NCBI RefSeq assembly: GCF_004343075.1
Contig: NZ_SLXP01000001.1
Location: forward strand, 240,474 to 304,473
Source of the DNA: Rhodovulum marinum
Lineage (GTDB): Bacteria; Pseudomonadota; Alphaproteobacteria; Rhodobacterales; Rhodobacteraceae
DNA length: 64,000 nt
Direction of reading: 5' to 3'
Part shown: piece by piece, positions 42,206-51,373 of the stretch
Numbering within the stretch: position 1 is the first letter of the stretch
Layout of the letters: each line of letters starts with the position of its first letter
Position numbers and translations under genes: made by a program
Notes under the pieces: model-generated
Told to the model about the DNA's origin: nothing
The model's input: only the letters and a program-made list of their open reading frames with translations
Database searches by the model: none

Positions 42206-43330
42206 ATGGACAGTGCCACCGACCTGGAGATCTTTCTTGCCGCCCCGCCGGGGCTGGAGGACACGCTTGCCGAGGAGGCGCGCGCCCTGGGGTTTCGCGA
42301 GGCCTCGGCCTGCCCCGGCGGCGTGACGGTCAGGGGCGATTGGCCCGAGGTCTGGCGCGCGAACCTGTGGCTGCGGGGGGCCGGCCGCGTGCTGGTGCGC
42401 ATCGGCGGGTTCCGCGCGCTGCACCTGGCGCAACTGGACAAGCGGGCGCGCAGGTTTCCCTGGGGCGCGGTGCTGCGCCCCGACCGCGCGGTGCGGGTCG
42501 AGGCGAGTTGCCGGGCCTCGCGCATCTACCACGCGGGTGCCGCCGCCCAGCGCGTCGGCCGCGCCATCGCCGAGGAACTGGGCGCCCCCGTCGTCACCGA
42601 GGCGGACACGGATGCGATCCGCGTGCTGGTGCGGATCGAGGACGATCTTTGCACGATCAGCCTGGACAGTTCCGGCGAACCGTTGCACCGGCGCGGCCAC
42701 AAGCAGGCGGTGGGCAAGGCGCCGATGCGCGACACGCTGGCCGCGCTGTTCCTGCGCCAATGTGGCTATACCGGGGCGGAACCGGTGGTCGACCCGATGT
42801 GCGGCTCGGGCACCTTCGTGATCGAGGCCGCCGGGATCGCCGCGGGGCTGGCCCCCGGCCGCGCCCGGCGATTCGCCTTCGAGGCGTTCGCGGGGTTCGA
42901 TCCCGCGGCCTGGGCGGCGCTGCGCGACCGGCCCGCAGGCCCCCTGCCCGCGCTGCGGTTTCACGGGTTCGACCGTGACCAGGGCGCCATCGCGGCCAGC
43001 CGGGCGAATGCCGACCGGGCGGGCGTGGCCGAAATCACCGGTTTTGCCTGCCAGCCCATCGCCGCGTTGCAACGGCCCGAGGGGCCGCCCGGCCTGGTGA
43101 TCGTCAACCCGCCCTATGGCGGGCGAATCGGCAACCGCAACGCGCTTTACCCGCTATACGGCACGCTGGGAGAGGTGCTGAAGGCGCGGTTTTCCGGCTG
43201 GCGGGTGGGGCTGATCACCACCGAGGCCGGGCTGGCGCGGGCCACCGGCCTGCCCTTTGCCCCGCCCGGGCCGCCGGTGCCCCATGGCGGGCTGAAGGTG
43301 CGGCTGTTCCGCACCGGGCCGCTGGCGTGA
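42206..43330 (+). CDS. THUMP-domain RNA methyltransferase (RlmL-N like)
   Basis: 374 residues. An N-terminal ferredoxin-like/THUMP region (about 1-155) precedes a class I SAM methyltransferase with motif I DPMCGSGTFVIEAA and catalytic VIVNPPYGG. The NPPY motif and order match the 23S rRNA m2G methyltransferase half of RlmL. It is transcribed toward the convergent glycosidase. Target base unverified. Confidence 0.85.
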   Translation: MDSATDLEIFLAAPPGLEDTLAEEARALGFREASACPGGVTVRGDWPEVWRANLWLRGAGRVLVRIGGFRALHLAQLDKRARRFPWGAVLRPDRAVRVEASCRASRIYHAGAAAQRVGRAIAEELGAPVVTEADTDAIRVLVRIEDDLCTISLDSSGEPLHRRGHKQAVGKAPMRDTLAALFLRQCGYTGAEPVVDPMCGSGTFVIEAAGIAAGLAPGRARRFAFEAFAGFDPAAWAALRDRPAGPLPALRFHGFDRDQGAIAASRANADRAGVAEITGFACQPIAALQRPEGPPGLVIVNPPYGGRIGNRNALYPLYGTLGEVLKARFSGWRVGLITTEAGLARATGLPFAPPGPPVPHGGLKVRLFRTGPLA

Positions 43331-43354
43331 CCGTGCCCGCGGGCGGGCACGGTC
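43329..43354. terminator. bidirectional hairpin between convergent genes
   Basis: GACCGTGCCC-GCGGGC-GGGCACGGTC is a 10-bp perfect stem between the stop codons of the methyltransferase and the GH-like gene. It is the only structure in the 31-bp gap, and probably ends both transcripts. Confidence 0.6.
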
Positions 43355-43361
43355 CGGTGCC

Positions 43362-44207
43362 TCACTCGGCGCTGGCCACGGTGATACCGACGAAGGCGGC
43401 CATCATGCGTTCATAGGCCCGGCCGACCAGGGTCGGACGAAGGTTGTTGTCGACCAGGTTGATCTTGGGCGTCCGCCCCTTCCACGGATAGGGGTTGGCC
43501 GCGAACCAGGCATAGCGTTCGACGAAGGGCAGACGTTCCATCATCTTCATCGCGGCCTCGGCGAAGGCGGCGTTGCGCTCGTAGCTGGCGGCGCCCGGCC
43601 GGTTCCAGTCGATATAGGCGAACTCGGTCACCCAGATCGGACGGCGGTATTCGCGATTGACCTGCGTCAGCCAGCGGCGGAATTCCTCCACGTCGCCATT
43701 CGTCGTGTAATAATGGACGGCCATGAAATCGACGCGCAGGCCGCGGCGTTCGACCTCGGCCATGAACCGGCCCTGCCAGGAGTTGCGGCCCAGCGTCTGG
43801 TCCCGCGTCGTCGCCGGGCTGCCCAGGCGCAGGCCGCGGGCCTGCAGCTTGGGCCACAGCGCGATCGCCTGTTCGACGGACAGGCCCGCCTGGTGATCGC
43901 CGCCATGCCCGTCGGGTTCGTTGAAGCCGAGCAGCGTGGTCACCCGCCGGTCCGACTGGATCGGCTTGTTCACGTCCTTGGCCCCGTGAATCATCGGCAC
44001 GAACTCGACATCGCGCCGCTGTTTCTGGCGCGACCAGATCTGGTCCGCCCGCCAATTGTAGTACCAGCCGAGCCCCGGCGTTCCCTCGATCCAGCGGATC
44101 ATCGTGTAGCGCGGGTTTTCCCACGCGCCCACGCCGGCCTTTTGGGCCAGAACAGGAGTCGACAACAAAAATACCCCCACCACGATAAGGAGAAGATTCC
44201 TGACCAT
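43362..44207 (-). CDS. secreted GH128-like glycosyl hydrolase
   Basis: 281 residues with a signal peptide (LLLIVVGVFLLSTPVLA). The barrel carries LLGFNEPD with E97 and IWVTEFAY with E195, the expected acid/base and nucleophile. VDFMAVHYYTTNGD is a typical barrel strand. Members of this Asl1/GH128 type cut beta-1,3-glucans. Closeness to the polymer genes allows a part in matrix turnover, but this is only positional. Confidence 0.75.
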   Translation of the reverse strand: MVRNLLLIVVGVFLLSTPVLAQKAGVGAWENPRYTMIRWIEGTPGLGWYYNWRADQIWSRQKQRRDVEFVPMIHGAKDVNKPIQSDRRVTTLLGFNEPDGHGGDHQAGLSVEQAIALWPKLQARGLRLGSPATTRDQTLGRNSWQGRFMAEVERRGLRVDFMAVHYYTTNGDVEEFRRWLTQVNREYRRPIWVTEFAYIDWNRPGAASYERNAAFAEAAMKMMERLPFVERYAWFAANPYPWKGRTPKINLVDNNLRPTLVGRAYERMMAAFVGITVASAE

Positions 44208-44313
44208 GATAGACCTCGCACACCGCCTGCGAGGCTAGGGGGGTCATGGGGTAAGAATGTGTCAGGTTTCGTGAATCAATGTGGAACGTAAATGAAACGT
44301 GAACCGCGGGCCG

Positions 44314-44658
44314 TCAGGCGTCGCAGGCGGCGGTGACGATGATCTCGACGCGCAGTTCGGGCCGGGCCAGGCGCGCCTCGCCGCAGGCGCGGGCGGGGGC
44401 GTGGCCCTCGGGCACCCAGGCGTCCCAGACCGCGTTCATCTCGTCGAAATCGGCCATGTCGGCCAGCCAGACGATGGCCTGAAGGATGCGATCCGGCGAC
44501 GATCCCGCCTGTTCCAAGAGCGCCTCGACCCGCGACAGGCAATCGCGGGTCTGCTCGGCCACGGTATCGCCCGCGCCCACCTGCCCGCACAGGTAGACGA
44601 CGCCGTTATGCTTGACGATCTTGCTCATCCGCTGGCCGGTTTCCATCCGCTCGATCAT
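44314..44658 (-). CDS. RidA family deaminase
   Basis: 114 residues. The RidA/YjgF fold is visible in [23 protein letters not shown] and [35 protein letters not shown]. RidA proteins remove reactive enamine/imine products of amino-acid oxidation. Start overlaps the stop of the upstream flavoprotein (ATGA). Its place at the end of an amine-oxidising operon fits this job well. Confidence 0.88.
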   Translation of the reverse strand: MIERMETGQRMSKIVKHNGVVYLCGQVGAGDTVAEQTRDCLSRVEALLEQAGSSPDRILQAIVWLADMADFDEMNAVWDAWVPEGHAPARACGEARLARPELRVEIIVTAACDA

Positions 44659-46049
44659 GCGCTTTTCTCCTGTTGTTCGGGGACATCCATCGCCGCCAAC
44701 TCGCCCAGGGTCACGGGTTTGAGCGGCGGGCGGATGCGGTAATAGCCTGTTTCCTGTGGGCTTTTTCCGTTGGACTCGGCCAGGATCGACGTGACCGTCA
44801 GCCCGCAATAGCGCCCCTGGCAGGGGCCCATGCCCGCGCGGCCAAAGGCCTTGGCCTGGTTCGGGCCGGTGCAGCCCAGGCGGGCATAGCGGCGGATGTC
44901 GCCCGCGGTGACCTCTTCGCAGCGGCAGACGATGGTGGCGTCGGCGGGGGCGCGGCTTTGGGGGCTGGGGGGATAGGCGGCGTCCAGAAAGGGGCGCGCG
45001 GCGCGTTCGCGGGCGAGCGCGGCGAAAAGCGGCACGGCAAGGCGGTCGCGCTCGGCCTGTTCCCAGCGGCCCAGCGCGGCGGCGGCGTGAAGCCCCACCA
45101 GCCGCCCGGCCAGTTCCGCGGCCAGCGCGCCGCCGATCCCCGCCCCGTCCCCGGCCACGTAGATGCCGGGCAGCGCGGTTTCGCCCCAGCGGTCATGGTC
45201 GGGCACGAAACAGTGCTGGCCCGCGTCCCAGCGATGGGGCAGGCCCAGCGACCGGGTGGCCTGGGTGTTGGGCACGACGCCTTCGTGCAGCAGGACAGTG
45301 TCGCAGTCGATGCGCTGGCGGCTGCGGGTGGTGAAGCTGAGGGCCTGGGCGCGGCCCTCGCCCTCGACGGCCAGATCGCGGGCGCCGGTGTGCCGCGGCA
45401 CGCCCGCGCGTTTCAGTTCGGCGATCCAGCCCAGCCCCTTGGCCATCGCGCGCCAGCCCTTCAGCGCGCCGCCCAGATGCGGCAGGGCGGCCATGAAATC
45501 GCCGCGGGTCTGGGTTTCGACAAGGGCCAGCGGCGGCGTGCCCGCGCGCACCATCTGCGCGCCGATCAGGTAGACCAGCGGGCCGCAGCCCGCGATCACC
45601 GCGCGGCGCGGCACGACGCCCGACTGTTTCAGCAGGATCTGCGCGGCCCCCGCCGTCATCACGCCGGGCAGGGTCCAGCCGGGGATCGGGACGGGGCGTT
45701 CCAGCGCGCCGGTGGCGATCAGCAGGCGGTGGCCGCGGATCTGCGCGGCCTGTCCGTCGACGGAATAGGCGACGGTGCGGTCGGGGTCGAGTTTCCAAAC
45801 GGTGGCGCCGGGGATAGGACGGATGCGCGGGGTGGTGATGGCGTCGGCCAGCCGCCGCCCGGCCGTGTATTCGGGGCCGAGGATCGCGGCGCGCGCCTTG
45901 GGCACCTCGGTCACGTCGCGGTAGATCTGGCCGCCCGGCCGGGCCTGTTCGTCGAGCAGCGCGACCGAGAGGCCGGCGGAGGCGGCCTCGGCGGCGGCGG
46001 CCATGCCGGCGGGGCCGGCGCCCAGGATCAGCAGGTCGACCTCATCCAT
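44655..46049 (-). CDS. FAD/NAD(P)-binding oxidoreductase, HcnB/opine oxidase A-like
   Basis: 464 residues. The FAD site [21 protein letters not shown] is at the start, and a second nucleotide site [17 protein letters not shown] lies mid-protein. A C-terminal BFD-like 2Fe-2S motif CRCEEV...[10 protein letters not shown] is present. This is the alpha-type subunit of a three-part dehydrogenase (opine oxidase, HcnABC, sarcosine oxidase relatives), with the next two genes. Overlaps both neighbours (ATGA and 8 bp). Confidence 0.85.
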   Translation of the reverse strand: MDEVDLLILGAGPAGMAAAAEAASAGLSVALLDEQARPGGQIYRDVTEVPKARAAILGPEYTAGRRLADAITTPRIRPIPGATVWKLDPDRTVAYSVDGQAAQIRGHRLLIATGALERPVPIPGWTLPGVMTAGAAQILLKQSGVVPRRAVIAGCGPLVYLIGAQMVRAGTPPLALVETQTRGDFMAALPHLGGALKGWRAMAKGLGWIAELKRAGVPRHTGARDLAVEGEGRAQALSFTTRSRQRIDCDTVLLHEGVVPNTQATRSLGLPHRWDAGQHCFVPDHDRWGETALPGIYVAGDGAGIGGALAAELAGRLVGLHAAAALGRWEQAERDRLAVPLFAALARERAARPFLDAAYPPSPQSRAPADATIVCRCEEVTAGDIRRYARLGCTGPNQAKAFGRAGMGPCQGRYCGLTVTSILAESNGKSPQETGYYRIRPPLKPVTLGELAAMDVPEQQEKSA

Positions 46050-46347
46050 CCTTCTGGTCCTTCCCCGGGGCGCGCTCGACCACCAGCCCGTCGGTGACGC
46101 GCGTCATGCAGGCCTGGCGGGTCACCCCGTCGATCTGCACGAGGCAGTCGTAGCAGGCCCCCATCATGCAGAAGGGCGCCCGGGGCGCACCCGAGACGGG
46201 CGTGGCGCGGAAGATGCGCACCCCCGCGGCCAGCAGCGCGGCGGCAAGGTTCGCGCCTTCGGGCAGCGCGTAATCGGTGCCGTCGAAGCGCACGGTGACG
46301 CGGGGGGCGTCGGGTTCCAGCTCAAGAAACGGCGAAGCGTCGTTCAC
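46042..46347 (-). CDS. 2Fe-2S subunit, HcnA-like
   Basis: 101 residues. Ferredoxin-like cysteines C60, C65, C68 and C80 in CMMGACYDCLVQIDGVTRQAC bind the cluster. Start chosen at a GTG with a strong GGAGGT site; it overlaps the upstream FAD gene by 26 bp. It is the gamma-type electron-transfer subunit of the three-part dehydrogenase. Confidence 0.85.
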   Translation of the reverse strand: MNDASPFLELEPDAPRVTVRFDGTDYALPEGANLAAALLAAGVRIFRATPVSGAPRAPFCMMGACYDCLVQIDGVTRQACMTRVTDGLVVERAPGKDQKDG

Positions 46348-47416
46348 TGAACACCTCCAGGTCGGGCGCGTCGGCGGCGCCGTCCAGCCACAGGGGCAAT
46401 TCGCGCGCGTGGTTCGCGGCAAGGGTGATGCCGCTGTGACAGGTCACGAGATAGGCGCCCGGCATGGTCGGGCTTTGCTGGTAGATCGGCAGCCCGTCGG
46501 GCGACATGATGCGCAGCGCGCCCCAGCTGCGGACGAGTTGCGCGCGGGCGAGATCGGGATAGACCTTGACCGCGCGGGCGGCGATCTGGGCGGCGGTGTC
46601 GAGCGTGACGGAATCGTCGAGGCCCACCTCTTCCTTGCTGTCGCCGATCTGCACGCCGCCCTCGTCCACCTGCCGGATGATGCCCGAGGGGCGGTTCATC
46701 AGCTTGGGCAGCTTCTCGGTGATCAGAACCTGGCCGCGCTGGGGCCTGATGGGCGCGGCAAAGCCGAGTTTCGGCCCCAGCTCCATCGCGCCGAGACCCG
46801 CCGACAGCACCACCCTGGCCGCACGGTGGGTCGTGCCATCGGCGCAGGTGACGGCGAAACCGGGGACGATATCGGTGACGGTCTGCCCGGTCAGGACGCG
46901 GCCGCCCATGCGCCGCACGTCATCGGCCAAGGCCTGCAACAGTTTCAGCGGGTTCACGTGGCCGTCCTGCGCGTGCAGGATCGCGCCCGCGACCCGGGGG
47001 CCGATATTGGGTTCCTCGCGCTTCAGGGCGTTGTGGCCCAGAACCTCGAACGGGTAATCGCCGCCGAGTTGGTCCTTCAGCGCCTCGTATTGGCGGACCT
47101 TGGCCTCGAGCTCCGCCTCGTCGAGGTGGAAGTCGTAGCCGCCCTGCTGTTGCAAGCCCAGATCGCGGCCCGTGGCGTCGGCCAGTTCGGCGGCGAAGTC
47201 GCGCCAGAGCCCGGCGGATCGCTGCGACCAGCGGGCATAGGCGGGTTCGTTCAGGCCCTTGGACTGCACCCAGACCAGGCCGAAATTGCCGCGGCTTGCG
47301 CGGAAACTGCCGTCCGAGCCATCCAGCACCAGCACCCGGTGCCCGCGTTTGAGCAGGCCCCAGGCCAGTGACAGGCCGACGACACCGCCGCCTATGATCG
47401 CATAATCCGCGTCCAT
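46322..47416 (-). CDS. FAD-dependent amine/amino-acid oxidase, HcnC/opine oxidase B-like
   Basis: 364 residues of the DAO (glycine/D-amino acid oxidase) family. The start DYAIIGGGVVGLSLAWGLLKRG is the FAD-binding fold and the end SWGALRIMSPDGLPIYQQ is the family's C-terminal FAD loop. This is the beta-type, substrate-oxidising subunit of the operon. Together with RidA, the expected substrate is an amino-acid derivative. Confidence 0.87.
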   Translation of the reverse strand: MDADYAIIGGGVVGLSLAWGLLKRGHRVLVLDGSDGSFRASRGNFGLVWVQSKGLNEPAYARWSQRSAGLWRDFAAELADATGRDLGLQQQGGYDFHLDEAELEAKVRQYEALKDQLGGDYPFEVLGHNALKREEPNIGPRVAGAILHAQDGHVNPLKLLQALADDVRRMGGRVLTGQTVTDIVPGFAVTCADGTTHRAARVVLSAGLGAMELGPKLGFAAPIRPQRGQVLITEKLPKLMNRPSGIIRQVDEGGVQIGDSKEEVGLDDSVTLDTAAQIAARAVKVYPDLARAQLVRSWGALRIMSPDGLPIYQQSPTMPGAYLVTCHSGITLAANHARELPLWLDGAADAPDLEVFSERRFAVS

Positions 47417-47436
47417 CGGTTCCTTGTCCGGGAATT

Positions 47437-47469
47437 GGGCCGGAACGGCGGGGGAAACCGCCCCGGCCC
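47437..47469. terminator. imperfect hairpin between dctP and oxidase genes
   Basis: GGGCCGG-AAC-GGCGG-loop-CCGCC-CCGGCCC forms a stem in the 66-bp gap between DctP of system 2 and the oxidase gene. It could lower expression of the oxidase part of the operon relative to the transporter. Confidence 0.4.
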
Positions 47470-47482
47470 GCCGTGAGTGGGC

Positions 47483-48475
47483 CTATTCGGCCGAGGCGAC
47501 CTTGTCGAGGATCGCCTGCCCCCATTCCTCGCCGACGTCCTTGAGGACCTCGGGCCAGACCTCGGCGCGGACCTTCGCGGCCATCGCGGCGAGTTGCTCG
47601 TCGGTCAGGGGGGCGATGGTGGCGCCGAGATCGGCGAGTTTCTGTTCATTCTTGGCCTGGTCCGCTTCGGCGACGGTCCAGCGGGTGGCCTCGAATTCCT
47701 CGGCCGCGGCCATCAGCGCGGCCTTGTCGTCGTCATCGAGACCGGCGAGCGACTCGTTCGAGGCGATCATGTACCAGACCTCGAAATGGGTGTTCGCGGG
47801 GATGTAGGTCTTGGTCACGTCGCGGAACGAGGCGTAGTAGCCTTCGGCACCCGACCCGATCACGCCGTCGACGACGCCGGTCTGAACGGCGGTGAACGCC
47901 TCGGAGAAGGGGATCGGCGAGGGGATGTAGCCCAGCGCCTGCGCGGTCAACTGAAAGCTCTTGATGCCGGGGACGCGCACCTTGATGCCGTTGGGATCGG
48001 TGCTGCCGGGGTTGGGGTTGTCCACGTTCAGCGAGATGCCCCCGAAATAGACCGGGTAGGCGGCCAGCATGGTGATGTCCTGCTTGGCGTAAAGCTCGGC
48101 CATGGTGTCGCGCACCACGCCGCCGGGGCCGTAGACCGCGCGGGCCTGGTCCCAGTTGCCGGCGAGATAGGGGAAGGAACTGATCTGCATCTGCCGGTCG
48201 GCGCCGGTGGCCGCCGGTTGCGTCGCCATGTCGATGGCACCCACGGAAATGCGTTCCTGCACGGTGGTGTAATCGCCCAGCGCCGAGGCGGGGAAGATCT
48301 CGATGGTGACGTCGCCCCCGGTGGCCTGGGCCACGGTGTCGGCGAAGGCGCGCAGTTCGACGTCGATGGTGGCGTCCTGCGGGCGGACATGGCTCATTTT
48401 CAGGTTGGCGGCCTCGGCCATGGGGGCCAGCGCCAGAAGGGCGGCGGTCGCGGTGGTCAGCAGCGTGTGTTTCAT
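47483..48475 (-). CDS. dctP: TRAP transporter solute-binding protein (DctP), system 2
   Basis: 330 residues with a signal peptide ending after AEA. The DctP pattern is present, with R167 in GIKVRVPG as likely carboxylate ligand and AVQTGVVDGVIGSG. It comes last in the order dctQ-dctM-dctP, which differs from system 1. Located directly before the oxidase genes, its ligand is probably their substrate. Confidence 0.9.
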   Translation of the reverse strand: MKHTLLTTATAALLALAPMAEAANLKMSHVRPQDATIDVELRAFADTVAQATGGDVTIEIFPASALGDYTTVQERISVGAIDMATQPAATGADRQMQISSFPYLAGNWDQARAVYGPGGVVRDTMAELYAKQDITMLAAYPVYFGGISLNVDNPNPGSTDPNGIKVRVPGIKSFQLTAQALGYIPSPIPFSEAFTAVQTGVVDGVIGSGAEGYYASFRDVTKTYIPANTHFEVWYMIASNESLAGLDDDDKAALMAAAEEFEATRWTVAEADQAKNEQKLADLGATIAPLTDEQLAAMAAKVRAEVWPEVLKDVGEEWGQAILDKVASAE

Positions 48476-48506
48476 TCTTGTTTCCTCCGTGTTGGGACAG
48501 GTCGGG

Positions 48507-49805
48507 TCAGTAGCCGAAGAGCCGCGGCAGATAGAGCGAGAGATCGGGCCAGAGCGAGGTCAGGAACACGACCGGGACATAGCCCGTCACGATCAGCACC
48601 ATGGCGGGCGGGATGACCTTTGTGACCTTCACCTTGCCGATCCGCGCGCCGAGATAGAGGATCGAGGCATAGGGCGGCGTGACACCCCCCATCGCGGTGT
48701 TGACCCCCATGATCGCGGCGAACTGCACCGGCGACACGCCGATGGCGTTCATCAGGGGCAAGAGGAGCGGCGCGATCAGGATGATGGCGGTCACGTCGTT
48801 GACGACCATGCCCACGAGGAACAGCAGGATGTTGATCAGGATCAGCAGGATCACCTTGTTGTCGGTGATCTCGAAGATCGACCCCACCAGCTTTTGCGGG
48901 ATGCTTTCCATCACGAACATCTGGCTGAGGATCATCGAGAACAGGATCATCAGCATGATCGCGCCGACGGCGGTGGCGGCCTCTTTCCCGGCGGAGAGGA
49001 AGTTTTCCCACTTCAGCCCCTTGTAGATCAGGAAGCCCACGGGCACCGCGTAGATGACGGCGACCGCCGCGGCCTCGGTCGGGGTCATGATGCCGCCGTA
49101 GATGCCGCCAAGGATGATGACGGGCATGAGAAGCGCAGGCGTGGCGTTGAAGCCGCGTTTCGCGACCTCGGACGCCAGGTCGCCCAGGGCCGGTTTCTCG
49201 TCGAGGACCAGGTCGAACTTGCGGCTCATCCACAGGTTCATCAGCGAGAAGTTGACCATGATCAGCAGGCCCGGCCCCAGCGTGGCCAGGAAACAGGCGA
49301 GGATCGAGGTGTCGGTGACCCAGCCATAGACGATCATCGTGACGGACGGCGGGATCAGCAGGCCCAGGATCGAGGAATTGGCGATCAGCGCGGTGGCGTA
49401 TTCGCGGGGATAGCCGCGTTTTTCCATCTCGGGGATCAAAAGCGGGCCGATGGCGGCGATGCCGGTGAGGCCAGACCCGGAAATCGCCCCGATGATGGCG
49501 CAGCTGACGGCGGCGACGACGCCAAGCCCGCCCCGCACATGCCCGATGAAGGCGTTGACGAAGCGTAACAGGGACGCGGCGATCCCGCTTTCGGACATGA
49601 TGGTGCCCGCGAGCACGAACAGGGGGATGGCCAGCAGCACCGGGTTGCCCAGTTGCTGAAACCCCCAGAGCATGTTGCCCTTCATGATCGTGTCGCCGAG
49701 GTAATACATCACCATCAGCGCGCCCCCGAAACAGTAGGGCAAGGGCACGCCGAGGGTCAGGAACAGCACCAGAACGGCAATGGCGATCAGCGCGACCTCG
49801 ATCAT
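48507..49805 (-). CDS. dctM: TRAP transporter large permease (DctM), system 2
   Basis: 432 residues, about 12 TM segments. GAISGSGLTGIAAIGPLLIPEM and SILGLLIPPSVTMIVYG are typical DctM motifs. Start chosen at the ATG of MIEVALIAIAVL, overlapping dctQ by 4 bp (ATGA). The longer open frame lies inside dctQ. Confidence 0.92.
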   Translation of the reverse strand: MIEVALIAIAVLVLFLTLGVPLPYCFGGALMVMYYLGDTIMKGNMLWGFQQLGNPVLLAIPLFVLAGTIMSESGIAASLLRFVNAFIGHVRGGLGVVAAVSCAIIGAISGSGLTGIAAIGPLLIPEMEKRGYPREYATALIANSSILGLLIPPSVTMIVYGWVTDTSILACFLATLGPGLLIMVNFSLMNLWMSRKFDLVLDEKPALGDLASEVAKRGFNATPALLMPVIILGGIYGGIMTPTEAAAVAVIYAVPVGFLIYKGLKWENFLSAGKEAATAVGAIMLMILFSMILSQMFVMESIPQKLVGSIFEITDNKVILLILINILLFLVGMVVNDVTAIILIAPLLLPLMNAIGVSPVQFAAIMGVNTAMGGVTPPYASILYLGARIGKVKVTKVIPPAMVLIVTGYVPVVFLTSLWPDLSLYLPRLFGY

Positions 49806-50329
49806 GCCGCGTCCTCCGCGCCGCCCAGGCTGCGGATGTGACGCCAGAGGTGCATCGCCGTGTAGGCCATCATCAGGGCAAGGCCCACGACCAAAGCCAC
49901 GTCGGAATAGAAGGTGGGGATGTAAAGCGTCGGGCTTTCCTTCCAGACGCGCCAGGAATAGCGGGTGAAATCCCACGCCCAGTAGAGCAGCCAGAAGCCG
50001 ACGATCAGGCTGATGATCTCGCCCAGGATCGCGAGGACGATGTGTTGCAGCCGCGTGGACAGGAAGATTTCCAGCACGTTCGCGCGGATATGGCTGTTCT
50101 CGCGCGAGGCGTTCACCGCGCCCAGGATGTAAAGCCAGAGCGTGGGGTAGAGCATCGTCTCCTCGAGCCCCATCACCGGGATTTCCAGCACGTAACGGGT
50201 GATGACCTGCACGAACTGGCCCAGCGCCACGATGCAGATCAGTGCCGTCAGCAGGTATTTCGCAAACCTGTCCAATGCCCCCTCGCGGCGGTTCCCCGGT
50301 CGCGGACAGCTTGACGGGCGGCCGGACAT
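49802..50329 (-). CDS. dctQ: TRAP transporter small permease (DctQ), system 2
   Basis: 175 residues from the ATG, or 157 from a TTG at 50275 that begins LDRFAKYLLTALI and has a GAGGGGG site. Four TM helices; GLEETMLYPTLWLYILGAV carries the conserved Glu pair. First gene of the operon, 49 bp from the divergent LysR gene. Confidence 0.85.
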   Translation of the reverse strand: MSGRPSSCPRPGNRREGALDRFAKYLLTALICIVALGQFVQVITRYVLEIPVMGLEETMLYPTLWLYILGAVNASRENSHIRANVLEIFLSTRLQHIVLAILGEIISLIVGFWLLYWAWDFTRYSWRVWKESPTLYIPTFYSDVALVVGLALMMAYTAMHLWRHIRSLGGAEDAA

Positions 50330-50358
50330 AAAAGCAAATTGGAAATACCAGTGAAGTC

Positions 50359-50373
50359 ATAAACCGGGCTTAT
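50359..50373. promoter_or_regulatory. LysR-type box ATAA-N7-TTAT
   Basis: ATAAACCGGGCTTAT is a dyad of the T-N11-A form, sited in the 49-bp gap between the LysR gene and dctQ, and 5 bp before the LysR ATG. It is the expected target of this regulator on itself and on the operon. Confidence 0.6.
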
Positions 50374-50378
50374 GGGCC

Positions 50379-51314
50379 ATGATGAACCTGTCGATCCGCC
50401 AGTTGACCACCTTTCGCGAGGTGATGCGCGCGGGCTCGATCAGCCAGGCGGCGCGGGCGCTGGGGCGCACGCAACCCGCCGTCAGCGCAATGATCGCGGC
50501 CCTTGAACGCGAGCTGGGCTTTGCGCTGTTCCTGCGGGCCCAGGGCAAGCTGACGCCGACCCCCGAGGCGCGGTTCTTCCTGGAGGAAACCGAGGAGATC
50601 CTTGGCCGGCTGGACCAGGCCCGGCAGACGCTGGCGGGGATTTCCAAGCTGGAATCCGGGCATCTGCGCGTGGCCTGTCACCCGGCGGCCTCGGGGGTGT
50701 TCCTGCCGGGCGCGCTGACCGGGTTCCTGGCCGGCCGGCCCGATGTGCGGGTGTCGCTGATGATGCGCACCTCGCGGGTGGTGGAGGACCTGATCGCCTC
50801 GCAGCAGTTCGACCTTGGCTTCGCCGAGGCGCCCGCGCCGCGCGCCTCGATCCGGCAGACCGATTTCGACCTGGACTGCATCTGCGTGCTGGCCGCGGGC
50901 CATCCGCTGGCGGATCGCGCCGCGATCGCGCCCGCCGACCTGGACGGGGCGGACCTGGCGATGCTGTTCTCGGAACACCCGATCACCGCCCGCACCCGCG
51001 CCGTGTTCGAGGCGGCGGGCTGCAGGTTCCGGCATCGGTTCGAATTGCAGACCTTTCTGCCCGGTCTGCGGTTGGTCGCGGCGGGGCTGTGCGCGATGAT
51101 CTGCGACCCGGTCACCGCCCATGGGCACCTGGCGCAGGCAGGCCCGGGGGCGGGGCTGGTGATGCGCCCCTTTCGCCCGCGGGTCGGCACGCGGCTGGCG
51201 ATCCTGGAACCGGCGCACCGCCCGCAATCGCGCCTGGCCGCCGCGTTTCGCGACCACCTGGCCGCCGAGGTTACATCGATGCGCGACGGGCTGGCCGCGC
51301 GGCTGGCCCCCTGA
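50379..51314 (+). CDS. LysR-family transcriptional regulator
   Basis: 311 residues. HTH at about 4-62 (IRQLTTFREVMRAGSISQAARALGRTQPAVSAMI); the effector-binding domain follows with VACHPAASGVFLPGALTGFLAGRPDVRVSL. Divergent from the TRAP/oxidase operon, so it probably controls it. A second ATG follows the first by one codon. Confidence 0.92.
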   Translation: MMNLSIRQLTTFREVMRAGSISQAARALGRTQPAVSAMIAALERELGFALFLRAQGKLTPTPEARFFLEETEEILGRLDQARQTLAGISKLESGHLRVACHPAASGVFLPGALTGFLAGRPDVRVSLMMRTSRVVEDLIASQQFDLGFAEAPAPRASIRQTDFDLDCICVLAAGHPLADRAAIAPADLDGADLAMLFSEHPITARTRAVFEAAGCRFRHRFELQTFLPGLRLVAAGLCAMICDPVTAHGHLAQAGPGAGLVMRPFRPRVGTRLAILEPAHRPQSRLAAAFRDHLAAEVTSMRDGLAARLAP

Positions 51315-51373
51315 GGCGGCGCGGGCGACGCGGACTTGGACGATGCCGGATGCCTGTGGCACCGAGGCACGGC

